Assembly (NCBI RefSeq): GCF_016901135.1
Contig: NZ_JAFEVL010000045.1
Span: 372,001-436,000 of the forward strand
Source: Martinezella lusitana
GTDB taxonomy: Bacteria; Pseudomonadota; Alphaproteobacteria; Rhizobiales; Rhizobiaceae
DNA length: 64,000 bases
Direction of reading: 5' to 3'
A program made the translations under genes and the position numbers. Under the pieces are notes generated by a model. It made no database searches. It was given only the letters and a program-made list of their open reading frames with translations, and had not been told where the DNA came from. Every line of letters starts with the position of its first letter. Within the stretch, counting starts at the first letter, position 1. Below, piece after piece: positions 42,348-53,464 of this stretch.

Positions 42348-43277
42348 GTGGGCCAAGGCTCGCTTTTTTTCGGATCGCCAATCTGGACGTTCAATTGGAA
42401 CCCGCCTTACGCGGCACCACTGCGGCGACTTGCCCGCACCGGCTGCAAGGGCTTTGAGCTGACCGCATGGTCGGTCGACATGCTGGCCTATTACACGCCG
42501 GAGACCATTCGCGAGCTGAAGCAGATCGCCGATGGTGAGGGGCTGGTTCTCACCAACTTCTTCTTCAATCTGCCCTTCAGCCGAGCCGCAAATGCCGCGG
42601 TCTCGACAGTCGATCTCGAAGGCTACAAGCGTGGAATGGACGTGGCGGCGGAGATCGGCACGCCTATCGTTACCAGCATGACGCCTTACCCCTTTCAATC
42701 CGACGTCAAGCCGATCTTGCAACGGCCGATTTCACAGGAATGGACGGCGGCGGTCGAGCCGCAATGGGACTGGACGGGCGAATATGACCTGGTCGTCGAC
42801 GGCTTCGCCAAGGCTTGCGAGATCGCCGCAGCCGCTGATCTGCGCGTGGCGATCGAGCCGCATCCCTATCGCTGGGTCAGCTCCGGGCAGGGCATGCTGC
42901 GCCTGATCGAGCGCACAGGCGCTCCCAATCTTGGCCTGAATTTCGATCCGAGCCACCTCTTTCCCGCCGGCGACATGCCGCATTACGTCGTGCTGGCGCT
43001 CGGCGACCGCATCTTCAACACCCATTTCTCCGACAATGAGGGCCATACCAACGCCCATTGGCGGCCGGGGCGCGGCAAGATCGACTGGAAGGCGATTTTC
43101 GCGGCACTGCAGGCGATCGGCTATTCCGGTCCGATCACGCTGGAGCTGGAGGATGCGCCAGGAGCATCTCACTGGACGCATTTCCGCGAGGCGACACCGG
43201 AATTCGACGAGGAGATGCGACGTGGCATGAGCTATCTGCACGCCGCTGCCGCTGAACTCGATATCACCATTTCCTAG
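42348..43277 (+). CDS. Sugar phosphate isomerase/epimerase (TIM barrel)
   Basis: 309 residues beginning at GTG 42348, preceded by AAGGGAGG; an upstream in-frame extension would run through the operator and is rejected. Metal-ligand motifs of the xylose-isomerase-like family are present: IEPHPYRW, LNFDPSHLF, THFSDNEGH and LELEDAPGA. It is the first enzyme of the LacI-controlled cluster, acting on the imported sugar or its oxidation product in the cytoplasm. The substrate is unknown. Confidence 0.88.
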   Translation: MGQGSLFFGSPIWTFNWNPPYAAPLRRLARTGCKGFELTAWSVDMLAYYTPETIRELKQIADGEGLVLTNFFFNLPFSRAANAAVSTVDLEGYKRGMDVAAEIGTPIVTSMTPYPFQSDVKPILQRPISQEWTAAVEPQWDWTGEYDLVVDGFAKACEIAAAADLRVAIEPHPYRWVSSGQGMLRLIERTGAPNLGLNFDPSHLFPAGDMPHYVVLALGDRIFNTHFSDNEGHTNAHWRPGRGKIDWKAIFAALQAIGYSGPITLELEDAPGASHWTHFREATPEFDEEMRRGMSYLHAAAAELDITIS

Positions 43278-43288
43278 AGGCAATCCCA

Positions 43289-44410
43289 ATGAGCAATGAG
43301 CCCATGAAAGTCGGCATCGTCGGCGCCGGCAATATCAGCGCCACCTATGTCGCAACCCTGCATATGTTCGATTTCATCCGCGTGAAGTCGATCTACGATC
43401 TCTATGATTCATCGGCGCAGAAGCTTGCCGCGCAGTTCGGCATCGAGGCCGTGGCGCTGGACACGATGTTGGCCGATCCGGAAATCGGCCTGATCATCAA
43501 TTTGACGACGCCGGTCTCGCATTATGCCATCAGCAAGAAGGCGCTTCTTGCCGGCAAGCATGTCTATTCGGAAAAGCCGCTCGGCGTCTCCATGACCGAG
43601 GCTGAGGAATTGATGTCGATCGCGCGCGCCGGCGATCTGCGGCTCGGCTGTGCGCCCGACACCTTCCTCGGCGGCGGTCATCAATTGACGCGGCGGCTGC
43701 TGGATGAAGGCCGCATCGGCAAGACGATCTCGGCCACCGCCATGCTGTTGCTGCCGGGACACGAGCACTGGCACCCCAATCCGGCCTTCTTTTATGGTCG
43801 CGGCGGCGGGCCGATGCTGGATGTCGGTCCCTACTACGTCACGAACCTGATTGCCCTGCTCGGCCCGGTGCGCGAGGTTTTCGGGACCGCCAAGATCACC
43901 CGTATCGAGCGCATGGTGAAGAGCGATCCGCATCGCGGTGAGACGATCAAGGTGCTGGTGCCGACCCATCTGACTGGCGTCATGGAGTTCCATAGCGGTG
44001 CGACGGTGACCATCGCGACCAGCTTCGATGTCATCAAGCACAAGCACAACCAGATCGAGCTTTATGGCTCGGAAGGCACCATGGTGACGCCGGATCCGAA
44101 CAACTTTACCGGCAAGGTGGAGATATTCCGCGAAGGCACTGATGCCTGGGAGGAGGTCGCGGTAGACCATCCCTATACCGAGGGTGTGCCCGGCCATCTC
44201 GGGCTGCGCGGTTTGGGCGCGGCTGAAATGGTTGATTCCCTTCGCTCGGGACGCCAGCATCGGGTATCGTCGGAACTTGCCTTCCACGCCCTGGAAGTCA
44301 TGACGGCATTCGAGCGGTCGGCCCAGTCACGCGGCGTGGTTGCAATCCACAGCAGCTGTGGTCGTCCGGATCCGATAAATCGCACAATTAATGAGGGACG
44401 TTTCGCATAG
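43289..44410 (+). CDS. Gfo/Idh/MocA-family oxidoreductase
   Basis: 373 residues. NAD(P)-binding start VGIVGAGNISATYVATL, catalytic-Lys motif YSEKPLGVSM (near 91-100), and a substrate-domain HEHWHPNPAFFYGRGGGPM with DVGPYYV. It starts 11 bases after the isomerase. The pair isomerase plus Gfo/Idh next to an ABC importer suggests oxidation and rearrangement of an intact sugar, glycoside or inositol-like compound. Confidence 0.9.
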   Translation: MSNEPMKVGIVGAGNISATYVATLHMFDFIRVKSIYDLYDSSAQKLAAQFGIEAVALDTMLADPEIGLIINLTTPVSHYAISKKALLAGKHVYSEKPLGVSMTEAEELMSIARAGDLRLGCAPDTFLGGGHQLTRRLLDEGRIGKTISATAMLLLPGHEHWHPNPAFFYGRGGGPMLDVGPYYVTNLIALLGPVREVFGTAKITRIERMVKSDPHRGETIKVLVPTHLTGVMEFHSGATVTIATSFDVIKHKHNQIELYGSEGTMVTPDPNNFTGKVEIFREGTDAWEEVAVDHPYTEGVPGHLGLRGLGAAEMVDSLRSGRQHRVSSELAFHALEVMTAFERSAQSRGVVAIHSSCGRPDPINRTINEGRFA

Positions 44411-44614
44411 GCTGCGCTATAGCTTGGGAAAATGCAGTCCTTTCGGACTGTGGGCTTGACGAAAGGGTGATGCGTAAGGAAGCATTGCTCACTCGCCGCA
44501 GGGAACGGAGGCCCGGCGGTGCGGTTTTGGAGGATCGTGAAATTCGGCATCCGATGTCTGAAGACTGCGGCGGCTGAGCACGTTTGGAGAACGTTATCAA
44601 AGGAGGAGGAACGT

Positions 44615-45862
44615 ATGCGTAAATTGATGATGGCATTGGTCGGCGCCACGGCGCTGGTCGCGGCAAGCGTGACCGGCGCTCTGGCCGAAGGCAAGAAAGC
44701 CGAAGTCTTGCATTGGTGGACATCCGGGGGCGAGGCCGCCGCCGTGAAGGAACTGGCCAAGGCCTTCAACGCCGCCGGCGGCGAATGGGTGGATACCGCG
44801 ATCGCCGGATCCGGCTCGACCGCTCGCCCGATCGGCATCAACCGCATCATCGGCGGCAACCCGCCGACGGCCATGCAGTTCAACACCGGCACGCAGATGA
44901 ACGATCTGGCCCAGCAGGGCCTGCTGCGACCGCTTGACGATCTTGCCAAGGAGCAGGATTGGAAATCCGTCCTGACGCCGGCCTTCTATCAGGCGATTCA
45001 GTTTCAAGACCACATCTATGGCGCGCCGATCAACGACCACGGCCAGAACTGGCTGTTCTATTCCAAGCCCGTTTTCGCCAAGGCAGGCGTGACCGAGGAG
45101 CCGAAAACCTGGGATGAAATGTTTGCCGCGCTCGACAAGATCAAGGCCGCCGGCCTGATCCCGGTCGCCGTCGGCGGCCAGCCCTGGCAGCTTCAGTTGA
45201 TGTTCAACGCCATCCTTCTCGGTGAGGGCGGCAAGGACCTCTACGGCAAGGTCTGGAAGGGTCTCGATACCGACGCCGTCAAGTCCGACAAGTTCAAGCA
45301 TGTGGCCGAGGTCTTCGCCAAGCTGCGCAACTATCAGGACGCAGGCAGCCCGAACCGCGACTGGAACGTCGCGACCGGCATGCTGATCGACGGCAAGGCC
45401 GGCATCCAGTTCATGGGCGATTGGGCCAAGGGCGAATTCATCCATGCCGGCCTCGTCGCCGACAAGGATTTCGGCTGCATCCTCGGGCCGGGCGAATCCA
45501 ACTTCATGATGGGTGGCGACATCTTCGTCTTCCCGGTCCTGAAGGACAAGGCGGCGATTGATGCTCAGACCCTGCTGGCAACGGTCATCATGTCCAAGGA
45601 AGGCCAGCTCGCCTTCAACTCGAAGAAGGGCTCGGTGCCGGTTCGTCTCGACGTCGACACGTCGAAGCTCGATGCCTGCGCTCAGAAGGGCCTGAACGCG
45701 CTCAAGGATCCGAGCCGTCAGATCCTGACGTCCGATGTGTTGACACCTCAGGACGTCGTCCAGACCGAGGGCGACCTGATCGCCCAATATTGGACGACCC
45801 CCAGCATGACGGCCGACCAGTTCGCGGATCAATTCGCCAAGGTCATCGACCAGGCGAAGTAA
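44615..45862 (+). CDS. Sugar ABC transporter substrate-binding protein (GtsA-like)
   Basis: 415 residues with a Sec signal peptide (LMMALVGATALVAASVTGAL, cleaved after ALA). The mature protein belongs to the family 1 binding proteins, with VLHWWTSGGEAAAVKELAKA resembling GtsA of pseudomonad glucose importers. AGGAGGAGGA precedes ATG 44615. It is periplasmic and delivers the sugar to the two permeases downstream. Substrate by homology could be glucose or mannose, but the cluster enzymes allow others. Confidence 0.92.
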   Translation: MRKLMMALVGATALVAASVTGALAEGKKAEVLHWWTSGGEAAAVKELAKAFNAAGGEWVDTAIAGSGSTARPIGINRIIGGNPPTAMQFNTGTQMNDLAQQGLLRPLDDLAKEQDWKSVLTPAFYQAIQFQDHIYGAPINDHGQNWLFYSKPVFAKAGVTEEPKTWDEMFAALDKIKAAGLIPVAVGGQPWQLQLMFNAILLGEGGKDLYGKVWKGLDTDAVKSDKFKHVAEVFAKLRNYQDAGSPNRDWNVATGMLIDGKAGIQFMGDWAKGEFIHAGLVADKDFGCILGPGESNFMMGGDIFVFPVLKDKAAIDAQTLLATVIMSKEGQLAFNSKKGSVPVRLDVDTSKLDACAQKGLNALKDPSRQILTSDVLTPQDVVQTEGDLIAQYWTTPSMTADQFADQFAKVIDQAK

Positions 45863-45882
45863 GCTTCAGCCGACATCCATGC

Positions 45883-45904
45883 GGCGGCAGGTTCGCCTGC
45901 CGCC
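45883..45904 (+). promoter_or_regulatory. UUCG-capped hairpin between binding-protein and permease genes
   Basis: GGCGGCAGG-TTCG-CCTGCCGCC, a perfect 9-bp stem with the extra-stable UUCG loop, followed by GGTTTT. It can act as a partial terminator or 3' stabiliser and raise the binding protein over the permeases. Confidence 0.7.
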
Positions 45905-45933
45905 GGTTTTCATGAATGCTGAGGAGGAGCGCC

Positions 45934-46872
45934 ATGAGCACACCTGAAACGAGCGCCGCCACTGTCGGTGTGACCGTAGCAAAGACGGGCGCCACCCGCA
46001 GGAGAATGCGTTTTTCGCCCTATATCGCTCTGTTCCCGGCTTTCGTCATCGTCCTTCTGGCCTATGTCGTGACTGTTGTCTGGAACATCTGGATATCCTT
46101 CACCGACAGCAAGGTGCTGCCGGTCAATATCTTCGTCGGAACCAAGCAGTACGAGCGGCTGTTTGACACCGCACGCTGGCAGATATCGCTGCAGAATGTC
46201 GTTGTTTTCGGCATTCTGTTCATCGCCGGCTGCCTGATCCTTGGCTTCCTTCTTGCCGTGGCGCTCGACCAGAAGGTTCGCTTCGAAAATACGTTCCGCA
46301 CGATCTTTCTCTATCCTTTCGCCATGTCCTTCATCGTGACAGGCCTTGTCTGGCAGTGGATCATGAATCCGACGCTCGGCCTGCAGAAGGTTGCAGACAG
46401 CATCGGCTTCACCTGGTTCCGCTTCGACTGGATCGTTCAGAGCAATCTGGCGCTCTACGTCATCGTGCTGGCCGGCATATGGCAATCGACGGGGCTGGTG
46501 ATGGCGATCATGCTGGCGGGATTGCGCGGCGTCGACCGTGAGCTGTGGAAGGCGACACGCATCGATGGCATCCCGAGCTGGCGCGTCTATCTCCACATCG
46601 TCATCCCGATCCTGAGGCCGACCATCATCACCGCCAGCGTGCTTCTGGCGATCGCCGTGGTCAGGGTCTATGAGCTGGTTCTGGCGACCACCGGCGGCGG
46701 GCCGGGAATATCGACCGAGGTGCCCGGGAAATTCATCATGGATTACCTGTTCGGCCGCGGCAATATCGGCCTTGCGACAGCGGCATCGACCGTCATGTTC
46801 GTCACCGTGGTCATCGTGGTGACGCCCTGGCTCTACTACGAATATTTCCGTGAAAAACCGAGGGGGAACTGA
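45934..46872 (+). CDS. Sugar ABC transporter permease (GtsB/UgpA type)
   Basis: 312 residues, six predicted helices. The cytoplasmic EAA loop is DRELWKATRIDGIPSWRVYLH (near 203-223). A basic N-terminus, TRRRMRFSPYIALFPAFVIV, leads into helix one. ATG 45934 has GAGGAGG upstream. It forms the pore with the next gene, which it overlaps by one base (TGATG junction). Confidence 0.92.
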   Translation: MSTPETSAATVGVTVAKTGATRRRMRFSPYIALFPAFVIVLLAYVVTVVWNIWISFTDSKVLPVNIFVGTKQYERLFDTARWQISLQNVVVFGILFIAGCLILGFLLAVALDQKVRFENTFRTIFLYPFAMSFIVTGLVWQWIMNPTLGLQKVADSIGFTWFRFDWIVQSNLALYVIVLAGIWQSTGLVMAIMLAGLRGVDRELWKATRIDGIPSWRVYLHIVIPILRPTIITASVLLAIAVVRVYELVLATTGGGPGISTEVPGKFIMDYLFGRGNIGLATAASTVMFVTVVIVVTPWLYYEYFREKPRGN

Positions 46873-47780
46873 TGACGATGCCATCTTCCGTCGCAGCCAC
46901 CATGCAGGGTCCAACCGGCCGCAAACCGCAGCACTTTACGCCCGGGCGCATCGGCCTCTATGCCTTTCTCATCATGGCGTCACTGTTCTTCCTGTTGCCG
47001 CTCTACGTGATGCTCGTCACCTCGTTCAAATCCATGCCGGAGATCCGCCAGGGCAATATCTTTGCGTTGCCGCAGATGTGGTCGGCGGATGCCTGGGTTC
47101 AGGCATGGAGCACGGCATGCACCGGCCTTGAATGCGGCGGCATCAGCGTCGGTTTCTGGAATTCGGTGAAGATCCTGATTCCGAGCATGATCCTGTCGAT
47201 CTTCATCTCTTCGCTGACCGGCTATGCGCTTTCCTTCTGGCGGGTGAGGGGTTCGAATGTGCTTTTCGCCATCCTCCTGCTGGGAGCCTTCATTCCCTAC
47301 CAGGTGTTCATCTATCCGCTGGTTCTGATCTATCGCGATGTTGGCATCTATTCGACGCTGCCCTGCATCATCATCACCCACACGGTATTCGGTCTGCCTG
47401 TTCTGACGCTGCTGTTCCGCAATTATTACTCAAGCCTGCCGATGGAGCTGTTCAAGGCCGCCCGCATCGACGGGGCGGGGCTGTGGCAGATCTTCTTCCG
47501 GCTGATGATCCCCATGTCCATTCCGATCCTTGTGGTGGCGGGGATCCTGCAGGTCACCGGCATCTGGAACGACTTCCTGTTCGGCGTCGTCTTCGCCGGC
47601 CGGGAAAACTTCCCCATGACCGTGCAGCTCAACAATATCGTCAATTCCACCCAGGGTGAGAAGCTCTACAACGTCAACATGGCGGCAACCATTCTGACCG
47701 CCCTGGTGCCGCTGATCGTCTATTTCGGTTCGGGTCGCTGGTTCGTGCGGGGTATCACCGCGGGCGCAGTCAAGGGATAG
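46872..47780 (+). CDS. Sugar ABC transporter permease (GtsC/UgpE type)
   Basis: 302 residues, six helices, with the EAA loop MELFKAARIDGAGLWQIFFRL near residue 196. A predicted periplasmic insertion STACTGLECGGISVGF carries two cysteines near 80-90. It overlaps the previous permease gene by one base and is followed 4 bases later by the ATPase gene. Confidence 0.92.
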   Translation: MTMPSSVAATMQGPTGRKPQHFTPGRIGLYAFLIMASLFFLLPLYVMLVTSFKSMPEIRQGNIFALPQMWSADAWVQAWSTACTGLECGGISVGFWNSVKILIPSMILSIFISSLTGYALSFWRVRGSNVLFAILLLGAFIPYQVFIYPLVLIYRDVGIYSTLPCIIITHTVFGLPVLTLLFRNYYSSLPMELFKAARIDGAGLWQIFFRLMIPMSIPILVVAGILQVTGIWNDFLFGVVFAGRENFPMTVQLNNIVNSTQGEKLYNVNMAATILTALVPLIVYFGSGRWFVRGITAGAVKG

Positions 47781-47783
47781 TTC

Positions 47784-48869
<1,086 letters not shown>

Positions 48870-48877
48870 AAGATCAG

Positions 48878-48913
48878 ATGGCGCCCCGCGTTCGACGGAG
48901 CGCGGGGCGCCAT
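48878..48913. terminator. Bidirectional terminator hairpin
   Basis: Perfect 13-bp arms (ATGGCGCCCCGCG and its complement) with a 10-base loop lie between the convergent ATPase and methyltransferase genes; TTTT follows on the plus strand and partly overlaps the methyltransferase stop. Confidence 0.85.
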
Positions 48914-48915
48914 TT

Positions 48916-49977
48916 TCATGCCTTGACCTCGAAGACCATGTTGAACGGCGTTTCGGTCGCCTTGCGGAAATGCGAATAGCCCGCATCCATGGCAACCTTG
49001 CGCAGTCTCATCTCGCCGGCTTGCGCGCCTAAACCCAGGCCGACTTCCTGCGACAGCGAGGCCGGCGTGCAGATCATCGTCGATGCGCCGTAGAAGACGC
49101 GGCCGACCGGGTTGAGATTGTCCTTCAGGCAATCATGCGCAAAGGGCTCGACGATCATCCAGGTGCCGTCGTCGGCAAGGCTGTCCTTGACATGTTTACC
49201 GGCGCCGACCGGATCGCCCATGTCGTGCAGGCAATCGAACATCGCCACGAGATCATAGCCGGCAGCCGGGAAGTTCTTGGCACTCGCCTGTTCGAAGGTG
49301 ATACGACCGTCGACACCCGCCTCCTTCGCCGCAGCTTTCGCTCGCTCGATGGAGGGAAGATGATAGTCGAAGCCGAAGAAGGTCGAGTTTGGATAGGCTT
49401 CCGCCATCAGGATGGTCGAGGCGCCATGACCACACCCGACATCGGCGACGGCGGCACCGGCCTGAAGCTTTTCCTCTAAACCGGTTAGCGCCGGTATCCA
49501 TTCCGAAACGAGATGGCTGTTGTAGCCAGGCCGGAAGAAACGCTCCGTGCCGCGGAACAGGCAGGCGCTGTGCTCATGCCAGCCGAGGCCAGCGCCGGTC
49601 TTGAACGCATTGGCGATCTTCGGTTCGTCGAGCCACATGGATTGAACGACTTCGAAGGCGCCGGTGAAGAAGGCGGGACTGTTTTCCTCCGCAAACACCA
49701 TCGCCTGTTCTGGCGTCAGGTGGAAGCGTTCGGTCTGGTCGTCATAGCTGACATAATCGGCTGCCGCTTGCGCCGACAGCCATTCGCGCACATAGCGCTC
49801 TTTCACGCCGACTTTGTCGGCCAACTCCCCCGAAGTCATCGGTGTTCCGTCCGCCATGGCCCTGAACAGGCCCAGATGGTCACCGAGTGTTACTAACACA
49901 CCCGAAACTGCCGCGCCGAGATCGCCGACCAGGCGTCCGACTAGGGCATCGAGTTTCTGCATATCAGGTTCGCGCAT
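48916..49977 (-). CDS. SAM-dependent methyltransferase with winged-helix dimerisation domain
   Basis: 353 residues. The N-terminal winged-helix region (TSGELADKVGVKERYVREWL) resembles the dimerisation domain of O-methyltransferases and mycobacterial Rv2258c-like proteins. The SAM-binding motif is VADVGCGHGASTILMAEA (near 179-196), with the acidic FFGFDYH strand after it. Substrate unknown. GGAGG precedes ATG 49977. It stands alone between two terminators or gaps. Confidence 0.85.
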   Translation of the reverse strand: MREPDMQKLDALVGRLVGDLGAAVSGVLVTLGDHLGLFRAMADGTPMTSGELADKVGVKERYVREWLSAQAAADYVSYDDQTERFHLTPEQAMVFAEENSPAFFTGAFEVVQSMWLDEPKIANAFKTGAGLGWHEHSACLFRGTERFFRPGYNSHLVSEWIPALTGLEEKLQAGAAVADVGCGHGASTILMAEAYPNSTFFGFDYHLPSIERAKAAAKEAGVDGRITFEQASAKNFPAAGYDLVAMFDCLHDMGDPVGAGKHVKDSLADDGTWMIVEPFAHDCLKDNLNPVGRVFYGASTMICTPASLSQEVGLGLGAQAGEMRLRKVAMDAGYSHFRKATETPFNMVFEVKA

Positions 49978-50164
49978 GACATCCTCCCATCAGAATTGAT
50001 GCAGCGTTCCGTCCGGATATATACGGAAGCCGAAACATACTCCCAGGGGGAAGGGGAGGCAATTACGTCATACGGGTGAGCAGGCCTCGCGCTGCTGCCT
50101 TGGAAAAGGCGCAACCTATTGAGGTATTGCCTTATTTTGGAAATGTGCGAGGTGCCGAGCTGCC

Positions 50165-50716
50165 TTAGCCGGCGCGCGCCAGCTCCTTTTCCAAAACGGA
50201 GAGCAGGCGCGGATCGTCGACCGTAACATCAGGTGCGAAGCGGGCGGCGACCTTGCCGTTACGGCCGATCAGGAACTTTTCGAAGTTCCAGACGATGCCG
50301 CCGTCGTGCCCGGTGTCGAGGCCGTGTTTCGCCAGACGCTCGCGCATCGGACCGTCGCCTGTCGTTTCGACGCCGGAGGCGATCAAGCCGTCGTAGAGCG
50401 GATGCCGCTCTTCGCCCGTGACAGCGATCTTGGAAAACATCGGGAACTGTACGTCATAGGTCAGCGTGCAGAAGCTCAGGATATCCTCGTCGGTGCCAGG
50501 TTCCTGGCCCTTGAAGTCGTTGGCCGGGAAGCCTGCAATAACCAAGCCTTCGTCGCGCTTGTCCTCGTAAAGCTTTTCCAGCCCCTCATATTGCACCGTC
50601 AGTCCGCATTTGGAGGCGACGTTGACGACCATGATGACCTTGCCGCGATAGTCGGCAAGCGTCGTGTCGCTGCCGTCGATCCTCTTTACCGGAATATCGA
50701 GTACGCTGTCGGTCAT
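50165..50716 (-). CDS. Glutathione peroxidase family protein (Cys type)
   Basis: 183 residues. The three GPx signatures are present: NVASKCGLT with peroxidatic C37, FPANDFKGQEPG with the catalytic Gln (Q71), and WNFEKFLIGRNG with the Trp. The active residue is Cys, not selenocysteine, so thioredoxin may be the real reductant. It is longer than the usual 160 residues because of an inserted ERLAKHGLDTGHDGG region. I chose ATG 50716; a GTG three codons upstream is within the ribosome site. Cytoplasmic peroxide defence. Confidence 0.92.
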   Translation of the reverse strand: MTDSVLDIPVKRIDGSDTTLADYRGKVIMVVNVASKCGLTVQYEGLEKLYEDKRDEGLVIAGFPANDFKGQEPGTDEDILSFCTLTYDVQFPMFSKIAVTGEERHPLYDGLIASGVETTGDGPMRERLAKHGLDTGHDGGIVWNFEKFLIGRNGKVAARFAPDVTVDDPRLLSVLEKELARAG

Positions 50717-50795
50717 TTCGTTCACTCCAAGTGAGTTGGAAAATAGGATGTCGATATTTGCCTGGATTTGACGGCCGTCAAGGTCAGAACCCTAT

Positions 50796-52646
<1,851 letters not shown>

Positions 52647-52699
52647 GGCGTCCCCTTTTTTATGATGTTGCGCACTGGCCGGGTATCAATCGACGCTGT

Positions 52700-53458
52700 T
52701 CATGATGATGCCGGCACGGTTGCGAAGGAGGCCGAAGGGCGACCCTCGGCGATCCTTGCGGCTTCAAGAGCAGCAATCCTCTCGTCGATCTCGCGGCGGT
52801 CGGTCATCCCGCTTGGATTCTGCCGTGTCGGCATGGTTTCGGCCACATGCAGGTAGCGCTCCTGCGCGACGACATAGAGCCGTTCGAGTTCGGCGAGCGG
52901 GTCAGCGCTGTCGTCGACACGGATGTTCAGCCAGGCATAGTCCTGATCACGGTAAATCACGAGTGCGGCCGATTGCTTGCCGCGCTTGTCACCGCCGGCA
53001 TGCTCGCCGGCGCGCATGGCTTCGAGCAGCCGCTCGGCGAGCGGCTTTCCCTCGGTCTTCTTGAAGGTCGCAAGCGTCTCGGCAATCACCTGCGGACCCG
53101 CCAGCATATTGCCGGCCACCGAGACATTGTCGTCGACCAGATGGCCTGCCCAGTCGATGCATCGGGCGCCGGTGAAGGCAGCGTTGTTGCCCTTGCTGTC
53201 GATCAGGTGGAACTGGCGTTGTTCACGACCCTCGTCGCGGGCGCTGAGCGTTTCCAGAATCTCGCTCGGCGCATGGCCGGCGGCCAGCATGGCAAGTCCG
53301 TCGATGCCGTAAAGCGGGCTTGCGAAGGCCTGCGTCGCGACGGCGCCGATGCCGCCGCGAATATGCGGCACGATGCTGCCGACGGCGAAAAAGCGGGTGG
53401 CGACGGCAATGGCGAGATGGCCGGTTTCCGGCTCACGGGCTACGATCGACCAGGTCAT
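52700..53458 (-). CDS. DUF1028 family protein (Ntn-hydrolase-like)
   Basis: 252 residues. The DUF1028 start MTWSIVAREPETGHLAIAVATRFFAVG and the internal AGNMLAGPQVIAETL match a family with an Ntn-hydrolase-like fold, whose members are frequently encoded beside peptide transporters and gamma-glutamyltransferases. A hydrolase role on a small amide is plausible but unproven. It begins 6 bases after the gamma-glutamyltransferase stop. No signal peptide. Confidence 0.87.
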   Translation of the reverse strand: MTWSIVAREPETGHLAIAVATRFFAVGSIVPHIRGGIGAVATQAFASPLYGIDGLAMLAAGHAPSEILETLSARDEGREQRQFHLIDSKGNNAAFTGARCIDWAGHLVDDNVSVAGNMLAGPQVIAETLATFKKTEGKPLAERLLEAMRAGEHAGGDKRGKQSAALVIYRDQDYAWLNIRVDDSADPLAELERLYVVAQERYLHVAETMPTRQNPSGMTDRREIDERIAALEAARIAEGRPSASFATVPASS

Positions 53459-53464
53459 CGGTGC

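Noticed and set aside
44435..44450. CAGTCC-TTTC-GGACTG hairpin before the GtsA-like gene.
   Set aside because: Short stem with no following T-run; not enough to call a terminator or attenuator.
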